From CAWCBH01 sp963793785 (GTDB lineage: Bacteria; Actinomycetota; Thermoleophilia; Solirubrobacterales; 70-9): DNA of 64,000 bases. Location: contig CAWCBH010000004.1 of NCBI GenBank assembly GCA_963793785.1, forward strand, positions 124,001 through 188,000, written 5' to 3'. Shown here in pieces: positions 24,522 to 32,108 of this stretch; the first letter of the stretch is position 1; every line of letters begins with the position of its first letter. The notes under the pieces are model-generated. The model did no database searches and was not told the origin of the DNA. It saw nothing but the letters and a program-made list of their open reading frames with translations. Made by a program: the position numbers and the translations under genes.

Positions 24522-25085
24522 GTGGTTTTGAGCGATCGCACGATCAGGGAGGAGATCGAGGCGGGCCGGATCGTCTTCGACCCCTTCGACGCATCGCTGA
24601 TCCAGCCCTCCAGCGTCGACGTCCGCGTCGACCGCCGCTTCCGCGTCTTTCACAACGCCCGCTATCCGTACATCGACGTGCGGGCGCCGATGGAGGGCCT
24701 GACCGAGCTGGTCGAGGTCGAGGGCGACGAGCCGTTCATCCTCCACCCCGGGGAATTCGTCCTCGGTCAGACCCTCGAGCGGGTGACGTTGCCCGACGAC
24801 CTGGTCGCGCGGCTGGAGGGAAAGAGCTCTTTAGGCCGCTTGGGATTGCTGATCCACAGCACTGCCGGCTTCGTCGACAGCGGCTGGGAGGGAAACCTGA
24901 CCCTGGAGCTCTCCAACGTCGCCAACCTGCCGATCACGATCTACCACGGGATGCCGATCGGGCAGATCTCGTTCATGCGCATGGACGGGCCGGTCGAGAA
25001 TCCCTACGGGTCGGTCAAGACCGCCAGCAAGTACCAGGGCCAGGCGGAGCCGACGCCGAGCCGCTTTCATCTCAACTTCCGCTGA
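24522..25085 (+). CDS. dcd: dCTP deaminase
   Basis: Dcd converts dCTP to dUTP (in some actinobacteria directly to dUMP). The 187-residue protein starts MVLSDRTIREEIEAGRI and carries SLIQPSSVDVRVD, the catalytic region LEGKSSLGRLGLLIHSTAGF with its active Glu nearby, and the C-terminal SKYQGQAEPTPSR. These are the conserved elements of the trimeric dUTPase-related fold. Whether it is mono- or bifunctional (deaminase plus dUTPase) cannot be decided here. Confidence 0.94.
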   Translation: MVLSDRTIREEIEAGRIVFDPFDASLIQPSSVDVRVDRRFRVFHNARYPYIDVRAPMEGLTELVEVEGDEPFILHPGEFVLGQTLERVTLPDDLVARLEGKSSLGRLGLLIHSTAGFVDSGWEGNLTLELSNVANLPITIYHGMPIGQISFMRMDGPVENPYGSVKTASKYQGQAEPTPSRFHLNFR

Positions 25086-25107
25086 TCCGATCGGGATCGA
25101 GCGTCGT

Positions 25108-25113
25108 TACCAT
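25108..25113 (+). promoter_or_regulatory. -10 hexamer TACCAT of the tatA-tatC operon, probably leaderless
   Basis: TACCAT ends seven bases before the ATG of tatA, in the 35-base gap after dcd. Confidence 0.4.
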
Positions 25114-25120
25114 CTAGTCG

Positions 25121-25378
25121 ATGCCGAATATCGGACCACTCGAGATATTGGTCGTCCTGATCATCGCCCTCGTCGTCTTCGGCCCGAAGCGGTTGCCGGA
25201 GCTTGGGAAGTCGCTGGGCAAGGGGATCCGCGAGTTCCGCGGCTCCGTGACCGGCGAGGACAAGGACGAGGACGATGACGACACCGAGATGCGCGAGCTA
25301 CAGCAGTCCAAGGCCCGGGCCGAGGCCGAGACGATCGAATCGGTCGAGGGCGAGGTAGTCGCCGACAAGCGCAGCTGA
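25121..25378 (+). CDS. tatA: Sec-independent translocase subunit TatA
   Basis: The 85-residue protein has the TatA plan: a short N-terminal membrane helix (LEILVVLIIALVVFGPKRLP), the hinge FGPKRLPELG, an amphipathic helix (KSLGKGIREFRGSV), and a charged acidic tail. It forms the translocation pore with TatC, coded 11 bases downstream. The nearby Tat-type Rieske protein is a likely client. Confidence 0.94.
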   Translation: MPNIGPLEILVVLIIALVVFGPKRLPELGKSLGKGIREFRGSVTGEDKDEDDDDTEMRELQQSKARAEAETIESVEGEVVADKRS

Positions 25379-25389
25379 GGGCCGGCCCG

Positions 25390-26160
25390 ATGGCCCGCAT
25401 GAAGGCGGTCTCCCATGAGGACCGGCTGACCCTGGTCGAGCACCTCGACGAGCTCCGCACGCGGATCATCGTCTGCGTCTCGGTGCTGGTCGTCGCGATG
25501 TCGCTGTGCGTCTGGCAGAACGAGCGCCTGCTCGACATCGCCAACGACCCGGTGCCGCAGAAGATCTTGGCGCAGGGGTTGGTCACCCTCGCTCCGGCAG
25601 AAGCCTTCACGACCACGCTCACCCTCTCGGCCTACTTCGCGATCCTGCTCTCGCTGCCGATCATCCTCTACCAGCTCTACGCCTACGTCGTGCCCGCCTT
25701 CTCGGACGCCGAGCGGCGGGTGCTGACGCCGCTGATCCTGCTCGCTCCGGCCCTGTTCATCGCCGGCGTCCTGTTCGCCTACTTCGTCGTCATCCCGCCG
25801 GCGATCGACTTCCTCACCGACTTCAACAGCGACCAGTTCAACAACCAGCTGCGGGCGCGTGACTACTACTCCTTCTTCGCCACGATGCTGATCGCGATGG
25901 GGCTGATCTTCGAGGTGCCGATGGCGATTCTCGCGGTGACCCGGCTCGGCATCGTCACCCCCGACCAGCTGGCGGAGAACCGCCGCTACGCGATCCTCGT
26001 GATCGCCATGGTCGCGGCGCTGCTGCCGAGCATCGACCCGGTGACGCTGATCCTCGAGATCGTGCCGATCCTGATCCTCTACGAAGCGAGTATCTTGCTC
26101 GCCCGCGCCTTCGGCCGGCCCGCCTCCGGGCTGTCCGAGCCGTCCACCCAGGAGCGTTAG
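25390..26160 (+). CDS. tatC: Sec-independent translocase subunit TatC
   Basis: The 256-residue protein has six membrane helices. The conserved TatC sites are LVEHLDELRTRI at the N-terminus, AYFAILLSLPIILYQLYAYV, and FEVPMAILAVTRLGIVTP. TatC recognises twin-arginine signal peptides. No tatB follows, so this may be a minimal TatAC system, as in many Gram-positive bacteria, unless tatB is elsewhere. It is immediately followed by a membrane-anchored protein gene. Confidence 0.95.
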   Translation: MARMKAVSHEDRLTLVEHLDELRTRIIVCVSVLVVAMSLCVWQNERLLDIANDPVPQKILAQGLVTLAPAEAFTTTLTLSAYFAILLSLPIILYQLYAYVVPAFSDAERRVLTPLILLAPALFIAGVLFAYFVVIPPAIDFLTDFNSDQFNNQLRARDYYSFFATMLIAMGLIFEVPMAILAVTRLGIVTPDQLAENRRYAILVIAMVAALLPSIDPVTLILEIVPILILYEASILLARAFGRPASGLSEPSTQER

Positions 26161-26163
26161 GAA

Positions 26164-26976
26164 ATGGCCAAGGAACCCGAGCACCGAATGGTCTTCGACA
26201 TACGCGGCCGCCGCAAGCGGGTGGTCCAGGTCGCCTACACGATCCTCGCCGTGTTGATGGTGCTGAGCCTGTTCACCGTCGTCGGGCCGGTCAGCTTCGG
26301 CGACGTGTTCGGGGGCGGCAGTGGCGGCGAGGCCAGCGAAGTCTCGCTCGATCGCGCCGAGGAGCTGGAGAAGCAACTCGCGAAGGACCCCCAGAACGAG
26401 TCGCTGCTGCTGCAGCTGACCCGCGAGCGAATCGCCGCCGGCAACAACCTGGTCCAGTTCGACGAGGCGACCGGGCAGCCGCTGCCGACGGTCGAGTCCC
26501 AGGCTCAATACGAGCAGGCCGCCGATGCCTGGGCGCGCTACCTGAAGGTGGCCGAGGAGCCGAATCCGAACACGGCACAGCTGACCGCCAACGCCCTGTT
26601 CACGCTTGCGTCGACTTCCACCACCGCTGCCACGGCGGACGCGAACTACGAGGACGCCGCCGCGGCGCAGCGGGTCGTCGCCGCAGCGCGACCGAGCCTG
26701 GGGACGCTCAGCACGCTGGCCTACTACAGCTACGCGGCCCTGCAGTTCGAGCGGGGCGACAAGGCGGCCAAGCAGGCGGTCGCGGAGGCGAGGAGCAAAT
26801 CCGAGGCCAACAGCATCGAGAAGCAGCTGGCGGAGATCCGCAAGCAGGCCAAGCGCTTCGAGAAGCAGCAGCTCGCCTCCCAGGGGGGCGAAGGCCAGGC
26901 GGAGCAGGAGCTGGGCAACCCGCTCGGCGGCCTCTCCGGCGGTGGCAGCGGTCTCGGGGCCCCGGCGGCCCCTTAG
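26164..26976 (+). CDS. Membrane-anchored TPR-like protein of unknown function
   Basis: The 270-residue protein has a cytoplasmic basic start (DIRGRRKRVVQVAY) and one membrane helix (TILAVLMVLSLFTVVGPV). An extracytoplasmic helical region follows whose spacing of Ala, Tyr and Leu suggests tetratricopeptide repeats (residues about 60-220). The tail is Gly-rich. It begins three bases after tatC, so it is probably cotranscribed. It could be a Tat-associated or chaperone-like factor, but no family evidence shows this. Confidence 0.8.
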   Translation: MAKEPEHRMVFDIRGRRKRVVQVAYTILAVLMVLSLFTVVGPVSFGDVFGGGSGGEASEVSLDRAEELEKQLAKDPQNESLLLQLTRERIAAGNNLVQFDEATGQPLPTVESQAQYEQAADAWARYLKVAEEPNPNTAQLTANALFTLASTSTTAATADANYEDAAAAQRVVAAARPSLGTLSTLAYYSYAALQFERGDKAAKQAVAEARSKSEANSIEKQLAEIRKQAKRFEKQQLASQGGEGQAEQELGNPLGGLSGGGSGLGAPAAP

Positions 26977-27006
26977 GCCTTCCTATACTTGCGGCCGGAT
27001 TCGCCC

Positions 27007-27079
27007 GGGCCGTTAGCTCAGCTGGTAGAGCAGGAGACTCTTAATCTCAAGGTCGCAGGTTCGATCCCTGCACGGCCCA
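27007..27079 (+). tRNA. tRNA-Lys (anticodon CTT)
   Basis: The 73-base cloverleaf has acceptor strands GGGCCGT (27007-27013) and ACGGCCC (27072-27078). The D-arm is GCTCAGCTGGTAGAGC and the T-arm GCAGG TTCGATC CCTGC. The anticodon loop CTCTTAA gives CTT at 27040-27042. CCA is not encoded. A TATACT hexamer at 26984-26989 is the probable -10 site. Confidence 0.97.
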
Positions 27080-27088
27080 TCCCTGGCG

Positions 27089-27535
27089 CTACTGCCCGAT
27101 TCCCTTCAGGCAAACGATGCCGAGGTAGGCGTTGCCCTCGACCCCGGTCAGGTCGATCAGCCCGAAGTTCCACTGCCGAAGCGCCGGTCCCGAGAAGGAT
27201 GCGTCCTGGACGATCCCGCCGTCGCTGTTGAAGTAGCCGCTGATCGCCTTGAAGCCTCGCGGGCAGCGCATGAAGCTGTCATCGCGACCGCCGGCGGGCA
27301 CCGCGAAGATGTCGGACCGGAAGTAGCGCAGGTGCGCGCCCCTGACCGCCGATGTGTTGGCGTCGGCGGGAGCACTGGTCGGCCTTGCGCCGCGGCGCTG
27401 GAAGTCGGTCGACTGCAGGGCGCGCTTCTCGCTGATCGCGACGGCGCCGTCGCCGCTGCCTCCGACGCTCACGGCTGCGACGGCGAGCACGGCGGCAAGG
27501 GCGGTGATGCAGGTGGCTGCAAGCTTCTTCAGCAT
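27089..27535 (-). CDS. Secreted protein of unknown function
   Basis: The 148-residue product starts MLKKLAATCITALAAVLAV, a clear signal peptide, followed by a Gly-rich linker and a C-terminal domain. That domain has two Cys (FMRCPRGFKAISGYFNSDGG and IVCLKGIGQ) that may pair outside the cell. The motif CPxGFKAIxGYFxSDGG recurs in exported proteins of this lineage that I have seen, but no function is known. The gene starts just downstream of a 425-base spacer and ends nine bases after tRNA-Lys. Confidence 0.75.
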   Translation of the reverse strand: MLKKLAATCITALAAVLAVAAVSVGGSGDGAVAISEKRALQSTDFQRRGARPTSAPADANTSAVRGAHLRYFRSDIFAVPAGGRDDSFMRCPRGFKAISGYFNSDGGIVQDASFSGPALRQWNFGLIDLTGVEGNAYLGIVCLKGIGQ

Positions 27536-27960
27536 CGATCTCCTTCTCGGGCGGGGTGGGTGATCCTAAGCTCGCAGGGGCTCCGTCCGCAAGCGGAAGG
27601 ATCCTTCTCGGGCGTGGCGAAGCCCCTGCCGATGGACGCCCGGCCTGCCAGTCCAAGGCACCGACGCCTGCTCGCCGAGATCCAGATGGTCGCTCCGGCG
27701 AGGACGTGGTCGCTGGCGCGGCTCAGCGAGTGCTTTCGTGGCGCGAGCCGGAGCTGTGATAGCCGAGGTACCAGGCGAGGTGCTTGACCGCACTGATCCC
27801 TGCGACCGCGGGCGAGACGAGCTTCCTCATCGCCGCGAATCCTATGTGGTCGATCGGCGCCAAGCTCCCCTTGAAACCCGCAATTTGCAGGTACGGAGCG
27901 CGGTGGGCGTGGCAAAGCCCCGTTAGTTGGTAGCGCTGGCCGCGCCTCTAGACTGGCCGC
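27536..27960. other. 425-base spacer with a paired 17-base repeat and one weak small ORF
   Basis: No gene with recognisable similarity is visible. Two near-identical 17-mers, GGGCGTGGCGAAGCCCC (27610-27626) and the same with one A for G (27905-27921), can each fold into a small hairpin. A 35-codon minus-strand frame (27723-27830; starts MRKLVSPAVAG, contains AVKHLAWYLGYH) is possible but unsupported. The right end holds the promoter of the downstream dehydrogenase. Confidence 0.5.
27949..27954 (+). promoter_or_regulatory. -10 hexamer TAGACT of the nucleotide-sugar dehydrogenase, leaderless
   Basis: TAGACT ends six bases before the ATG at 27961. TTGGTA at 27927-27932, with a 16-base spacer, is a usable -35. 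This is the clearest promoter of the leaderless type in the window. Confidence 0.55.
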
Positions 27961-29208
27961 ATGAAGATCGGCGTGATCGGGCTCGGCTACGTCGGCCTGC
28001 CGCTTGCCGTCGCCTTCGCCGAGGAGGGGCACGAGGTCGTCGGGCTGGACAGCGACGGTCGCAAGATGGCGACTCTCGGCGAGGGGCGCAGCTATGTCGA
28101 GGACGTCTCCGAGGAGGCGCTGCGACGGGTCGCCGGCAACCTGCGGCCCAGCACCGACTATGCGGATCTGGCCTCGTGTCACGCGGTGATCGTCTGCGTG
28201 CCGACGCCGCTGACCAGCTCCCGTGAGCCCGATCTGACCTTTCTGATCGATTCCGCCAGCTCCCTGGCCCGGGTCCTGCAGCCCGAGCAGCTGGTGGTGC
28301 TGGAGTCGACCACCTATCCGGGGACGACGCGGGAACGGCTGCTGCCCGTTCTCGAGGAGTCCGGCCTGGCCGGGGGACGCGACTTTCACCTCGCCTTCTC
28401 CCCGGAGCGCATCGACCCCGGCCGCACCGACTACACGGTTCGCACGACTCCGAAGCTGGTCGGAGGGCTGACGGAGCGCTGCGCAGAACGCGCCCGCGAG
28501 CTCTACAGCGAGATCTGCGACGAGGTCGTCGTCGTCTCGACCCCGGAGACGGCGGAGCTGGCAAAGCTGTTGGAGAACATCTTTCGCTCCGTCAACATCG
28601 CTCTCGTCAACGAGCTGGCGCAGCTCTGCGACCGGCTCGGGATCGACGTATGGGAGGTCGTCGACGCGGCGGCCACGAAGCCGTTCGGCTTCATGCGCTT
28701 CGAGCCGGGACCGGGAATGGGCGGGCACTGCCTGCCGGTCGACCCCTTCTACCTCGCTTTCAAGGCCCGGGAAGCGGACTTCTACCCCGAGTTCATCGAG
28801 CTGGCCGGGAAGATCAACCAGGCTCAGCCGCAGTTCTGTGTGGAGCGGATCGAGCGGGCGCTGAACGATGTCAGCAAGCCGGTCAAGGGGTCGCGCATCC
28901 TCATTCTCGGGGTCAGCTACAAGCGCGGCGTTGGCGACGTCCGCGAGTCTCCGGCGCTGAAGATCATCCGCCGGCTGCGCGAGCTGGGGGCCGAGATCGA
29001 CTACCACGACCCGCACGTGCCGCAGCTTGGCGAGCTGGGTTTGTCCTCGTCTGACCTGAAGGCGAGCGTGCCCGCGGCCGACCTGGTCGCGATCGTCACA
29101 GCCCACCCCGAGGTCGACTACGAGCGGCTGGTCGCCGACGCCCGGCTGGTGGTCGATTTCCGTGGCGTCACCCGGGGGATCGCCGCCGCCAACCTGGTTC
29201 GGCTCTGA
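27961..29208 (+). CDS. Nucleotide-sugar dehydrogenase (UDP-glucose/UDP-N-acetylhexosamine 6-dehydrogenase family)
   Basis: The 415-residue enzyme oxidises a UDP-sugar twice at C6 to a uronic acid. It has the NAD-binding start MKIGVIGLGYVGLPLAVAFA and SFSPERIDPG-type motif (FSPERIDPGRTDY), then AELAKLLENIFRSVNIAL, and the catalytic Cys in GPGMGGHCLPVDPFYLA. The C-terminal domain has LILGVSYKRGVGDVRESP. The sequence style is closer to the WbpA/WecC group (acting on UDP-N-acetyl sugars) than to UDP-glucose dehydrogenases, but substrate cannot be fixed. It supports envelope polysaccharide synthesis. Confidence 0.9.
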   Translation: MKIGVIGLGYVGLPLAVAFAEEGHEVVGLDSDGRKMATLGEGRSYVEDVSEEALRRVAGNLRPSTDYADLASCHAVIVCVPTPLTSSREPDLTFLIDSASSLARVLQPEQLVVLESTTYPGTTRERLLPVLEESGLAGGRDFHLAFSPERIDPGRTDYTVRTTPKLVGGLTERCAERARELYSEICDEVVVVSTPETAELAKLLENIFRSVNIALVNELAQLCDRLGIDVWEVVDAAATKPFGFMRFEPGPGMGGHCLPVDPFYLAFKAREADFYPEFIELAGKINQAQPQFCVERIERALNDVSKPVKGSRILILGVSYKRGVGDVRESPALKIIRRLRELGAEIDYHDPHVPQLGELGLSSSDLKASVPAADLVAIVTAHPEVDYERLVADARLVVDFRGVTRGIAAANLVRL

Positions 29209-29226
29209 GGGGAAGCCGCGCCCTCG

Positions 29227-29952
29227 ATGCCCTCGCTGACGCCGCGCCGCCTCGGTCGCCGCGCTCGGGCCCGGGCCCGCTGGGGTTGGTCGCGCTCGGA
29301 GCGCGCAACCGCCGCGCTCGCCGCCGCCTCGTTTGCGTCGGCGGGGACCGTGCTGGCCGGGCAGTTCGGGCGGATGCTGCGCCGCCGCACCCACGAGCAG
29401 ACCGACGGTACCGGCCTGATCGGCTCGGCGCCGGCGGCAGCAGCCGACACCGTCGGCGTCGCGGTCGAGGGTTACTCGGCGGCCCCGCGCAGCGAAACCG
29501 TCCTCCTCAACATCCTCGCCGGCTTCCTCGGAGCGTTTGCCTCGGTGCGGCTCTCCACCTGGGGGATCCGGGCCAGGTGGTGGCCGGGGAACATCCGCCT
29601 CGGAGGTCGGCACATCCACCACTTCGTCCCCGGCATCCTGCTCGCCTTCGCCGCCGGGACGACCGCCCTGCTGAGCGACGATCCGGATCTCGAGGAGCGG
29701 CTGGCGATCCCGATGGGAATCGGGATGGGGCTGACCTTCGACGAGGCGGCGCTGCTGCTCGACCTCCGCGACGTCTACTGGACCCGGGAGGGGCTGCTGA
29801 GCGTGCAGGTCACCTTCGGCCTCACGGCGATCCTCAGCGCGGCGATCCTGACCCTGAGGATGCTGCGCCGCGGCGAGCGCCGCCAGGAGGAGGCGGGCGC
29901 GATTCCGGCCGCCCACCCGCCCTACGGCGTGCCGCCGGTGCCGGTCCTCTAG
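29227..29952 (+). CDS. Integral membrane protein with conserved HIHHF motif
   Basis: The 241-residue protein has a basic cytoplasmic N-terminus and about five membrane helices. Between the third and fourth lies WPGNIRLGGRHIHHFVPGIL, followed by an acidic stretch and a helix with GIGMGLTFDEAALLLDLRDV. I have seen the HIHHFxxGI pattern in uncharacterised actinobacterial membrane proteins. The histidine-rich motif could bind metal or a cofactor. It follows the nucleotide-sugar dehydrogenase by 18 bases and may be cotranscribed. Function unknown. Confidence 0.8.
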   Translation: MPSLTPRRLGRRARARARWGWSRSERATAALAAASFASAGTVLAGQFGRMLRRRTHEQTDGTGLIGSAPAAAADTVGVAVEGYSAAPRSETVLLNILAGFLGAFASVRLSTWGIRARWWPGNIRLGGRHIHHFVPGILLAFAAGTTALLSDDPDLEERLAIPMGIGMGLTFDEAALLLDLRDVYWTREGLLSVQVTFGLTAILSAAILTLRMLRRGERRQEEAGAIPAAHPPYGVPPVPVL

Positions 29953-29968
29953 GCGGTTCCGGATCCGA

Positions 29969-31336
29969 TCAGGCGGCGCGCAGCGCTGCCTTGCCGCCCA
30001 TCCATACGACCTGGTCGCGCTCGGGCCCGACGCTGACCATGTGAATCGGCACGCCGACGAACTCGCTGATGAAGCGCAGGTAGTCGCGAGCGGCGGGAGG
30101 CAGGTCGGCCTCGGTCCTGCATTCACCGATCTCTGCGTCGAAGCCTGGCAGCTCCTCGTACTCGGCGCTGGCGGAGTGCAGGATCGACTGGTGGTAGGGG
30201 AACTCCTCGAAGACGGCTCCCTCGCTGGAGCGGTAGCGGACGGCGAGCTTCAGGGGCTCGATTCCGGCCAGTACGTCGAGCTTCGTGATCACCAGCGAGT
30301 CGAGCCCGTTCAACCGCGCCGCATACCGCAGCGCCACCAGGTCGATCCAGCCGCAGCGGCGCTCGCGGCCCGTGGTGGTGCCGAACTCGTGGCCCCGTTC
30401 GACCAGCAGGCGACCGGTGGCATCGTCCAGCTCGGTCGGAAACGGGCCCGCGCCGACCCGGGTCTGGTAGGCCTTTACGACCCCCCAGACCTCGTCGATG
30501 TCGCTGGGGCCGACGCCGGCCCCCACGCAGGCCGCGCCGGCGACCGGATTGGAGGAGGTGACGAACGGATAGGTCCCGTGGTCGAGGTCGAGCATCGTCG
30601 CCTGGGCCCCCTCGAAGATCACCGTTCGGCCGGCGTCGAGGTCCTCCCAGCAGAGGCGAGCCGTGTCGGCGATGTAGGGCTGCAGCCGGTGTCCGTAGGT
30701 GACGTACTCCTCGGTCAGCCGGTGCAGGTCGAGCCGCGGATCGAGGTCCTCCGGTGCCTGCTCGCCGAGAGGGCGTTCGGCCGCTTCGCGGCGCTGCTTT
30801 CGCTGTTGCACCAACAGCTCGCGGAGCGCCTGCTGCTTGGGCTCCAGGGCGGCGAGGATCTTCTTGCGGAGGATCTTCTCGTCGAGCAGGTCCTGGACCC
30901 GGATCCCCAGCCGCAAGGCCTTGTCGGCATAGCAGGGGCCGATCCCGCGCCGGGTTGTCCCGATCGAGAGCTTGCCGAGCTTGGCCTCCCCGGCCGTGTC
31001 GAGGAGGATGTGGTAGGGCATGATCAGGTGCGCGTTGGCGGAGATGCGCAGGTTGGTCACGTCGACTCCGCGCCGCCGCAGGCCGTCGAGTTCCTCCCAC
31101 AGGACCCGCGGGTCGAGCACGACGCCGTTGCCGATCACGCAGGTCTTGTCGGGGTGCAGGATCCCCGACGGGACCAGGTGCAGCTTGAACACCTCCCCGT
31201 CGCGGACGATCGTGTGACCGGCGTTGTTGCCGCCCTGGAAGCGGACGATCATCGATGCGCGCTCGGCGAGGAGGTCGGTGACCTTCCCCTTGCCCTCGTC
31301 GCCCCACTGCGCGCCGACTATCACCAAGCCTGGCAT
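29969..31336 (-). CDS. purA: Adenylosuccinate synthetase
   Basis: PurA joins IMP and aspartate using GTP in AMP synthesis. The 455-residue protein has the GTP loop VGAQWGDEGKGKVTDLLAE, the nearby FQGGNNAGHTIV, STTRRGIGPCYADKALR-type segment (GTTRRGIGPCYADK), and TTTGRERRCGWIDLVALRYA. It is slightly longer than usual (about 430) because of a charged Glu/Arg/Gln-rich insert near residues 175-205. The start is ATG 31336, with a CATAAT hexamer nine bases upstream. Confidence 0.96.
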   Translation of the reverse strand: MPGLVIVGAQWGDEGKGKVTDLLAERASMIVRFQGGNNAGHTIVRDGEVFKLHLVPSGILHPDKTCVIGNGVVLDPRVLWEELDGLRRRGVDVTNLRISANAHLIMPYHILLDTAGEAKLGKLSIGTTRRGIGPCYADKALRLGIRVQDLLDEKILRKKILAALEPKQQALRELLVQQRKQRREAAERPLGEQAPEDLDPRLDLHRLTEEYVTYGHRLQPYIADTARLCWEDLDAGRTVIFEGAQATMLDLDHGTYPFVTSSNPVAGAACVGAGVGPSDIDEVWGVVKAYQTRVGAGPFPTELDDATGRLLVERGHEFGTTTGRERRCGWIDLVALRYAARLNGLDSLVITKLDVLAGIEPLKLAVRYRSSEGAVFEEFPYHQSILHSASAEYEELPGFDAEIGECRTEADLPPAARDYLRFISEFVGVPIHMVSVGPERDQVVWMGGKAALRAA

Positions 31337-31345
31337 GGCGGGACG

Positions 31346-31351
31346 ATTATG
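31346..31351 (-). promoter_or_regulatory. -10 hexamer CATAAT of purA
   Basis: On the minus strand CATAAT ends nine bases before the ATG of purA, in the 43-base gap downstream of the helicase-loader gene. purA can thus be transcribed separately from the replication operon. Confidence 0.45.
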
Positions 31352-31379
31352 GAGCTTCGAACGGGCGCCGGCGCCCCGG

Positions 31380-32108
31380 TCAGCCCGTTGCGGCCCGTGC
31401 CTGGATGCGGTTGTCGGGGCCGAACAGGGGCAGCGGGTCGCCGCAGATCTCGACCAGCCGGGAGACGGTACGAGCGCCGATCTGCTCCTCGAGGCGCTGC
31501 TGGTCGAGGTTCGTGGTGACGACGACCGATCGCTGCCTCTCGTAGCGCTCGTTGACGAGCACGTAAAGCTGCTCGAGAACCCAATCCGAGCTCTTCTCCG
31601 CGCCGAGGTCGTCGATGTGCAGGAGGTCGACGCAGGCCAGGCGCTCGAAGAAGGTCAGGTAGGAGTCGCCGCCGGGCTCGGAGTCGTAGGTGCGACGGAT
31701 GCGGGCCAGCAGCTTCGGGAGCGAGTAGATCGCCACCGACCGGCCGGCCTCGAGGCTGAACTTGGAGACCAGCATCGCCAGGGTGGTCTTGCCGGTCCCG
31801 GTGTCGCCCATCAGCCACAGTCCGCGGCCCTCGGCGAGGTTCGAATCGAGGTCCTCGATCCATCGCTGCACGATCCGGACGACCATCGGCTCGATCTCGG
31901 TCACAGGCGGGCGATCGAACGAGACGCCGCGGTAGCGAGGCGGGATCACCGAGGAGACGCCGCGATTTCGCGAGCGGGCGAGCCGCTGCTCACGGCAGGC
32001 GCAAGGACGCGCCACGTCCTCGGGTCCGAGGATCCAGCCCGACCCGTCGCAGACCCCGAGCTCGCAAGCCCGCTGGAACTCCGGTCCGGGCACCGTTCGT
32101 CCGGCCAC
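31380..32108 (-). CDS. DnaC/DnaI-like AAA+ ATPase, probable replicative helicase loader
   Basis: The 242-residue protein has an N-terminal cysteine cluster (CELGVCDGSGW and CACREQRL) like the zinc-binding domain of DnaI/DnaC loaders. An AAA+ core follows: Walker A LMGDTGTGKTTLAML, Walker B VDLLHIDDLGAEKSSDW, sensor I VVVTTNL, and the arginine-finger region of DnaC-type ATPases. Its start overlaps the dnaB stop by one base. This physical coupling to the helicase gene strongly supports a loader role. GTG or ATG at 32108 is the start. Confidence 0.88.
   Translation of the reverse strand: MAGRTVPGPEFQRACELGVCDGSGWILGPEDVARPCACREQRLARSRNRGVSSVIPPRYRGVSFDRPPVTEIEPMVVRIVQRWIEDLDSNLAEGRGLWLMGDTGTGKTTLAMLVSKFSLEAGRSVAIYSLPKLLARIRRTYDSEPGGDSYLTFFERLACVDLLHIDDLGAEKSSDWVLEQLYVLVNERYERQRSVVVTTNLDQQRLEEQIGARTVSRLVEICGDPLPLFGPDNRIQARAATG

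Noticed and set aside
27529..30126. An 865-codon open frame on the minus strand
   Set aside because: It is antisense to the nucleotide-sugar dehydrogenase and the HIHHF membrane protein and contains no recognisable domain.
30041..31519. A 492-codon plus-strand frame
   Set aside because: Antisense shadow of purA; no motif, no ribosome site.
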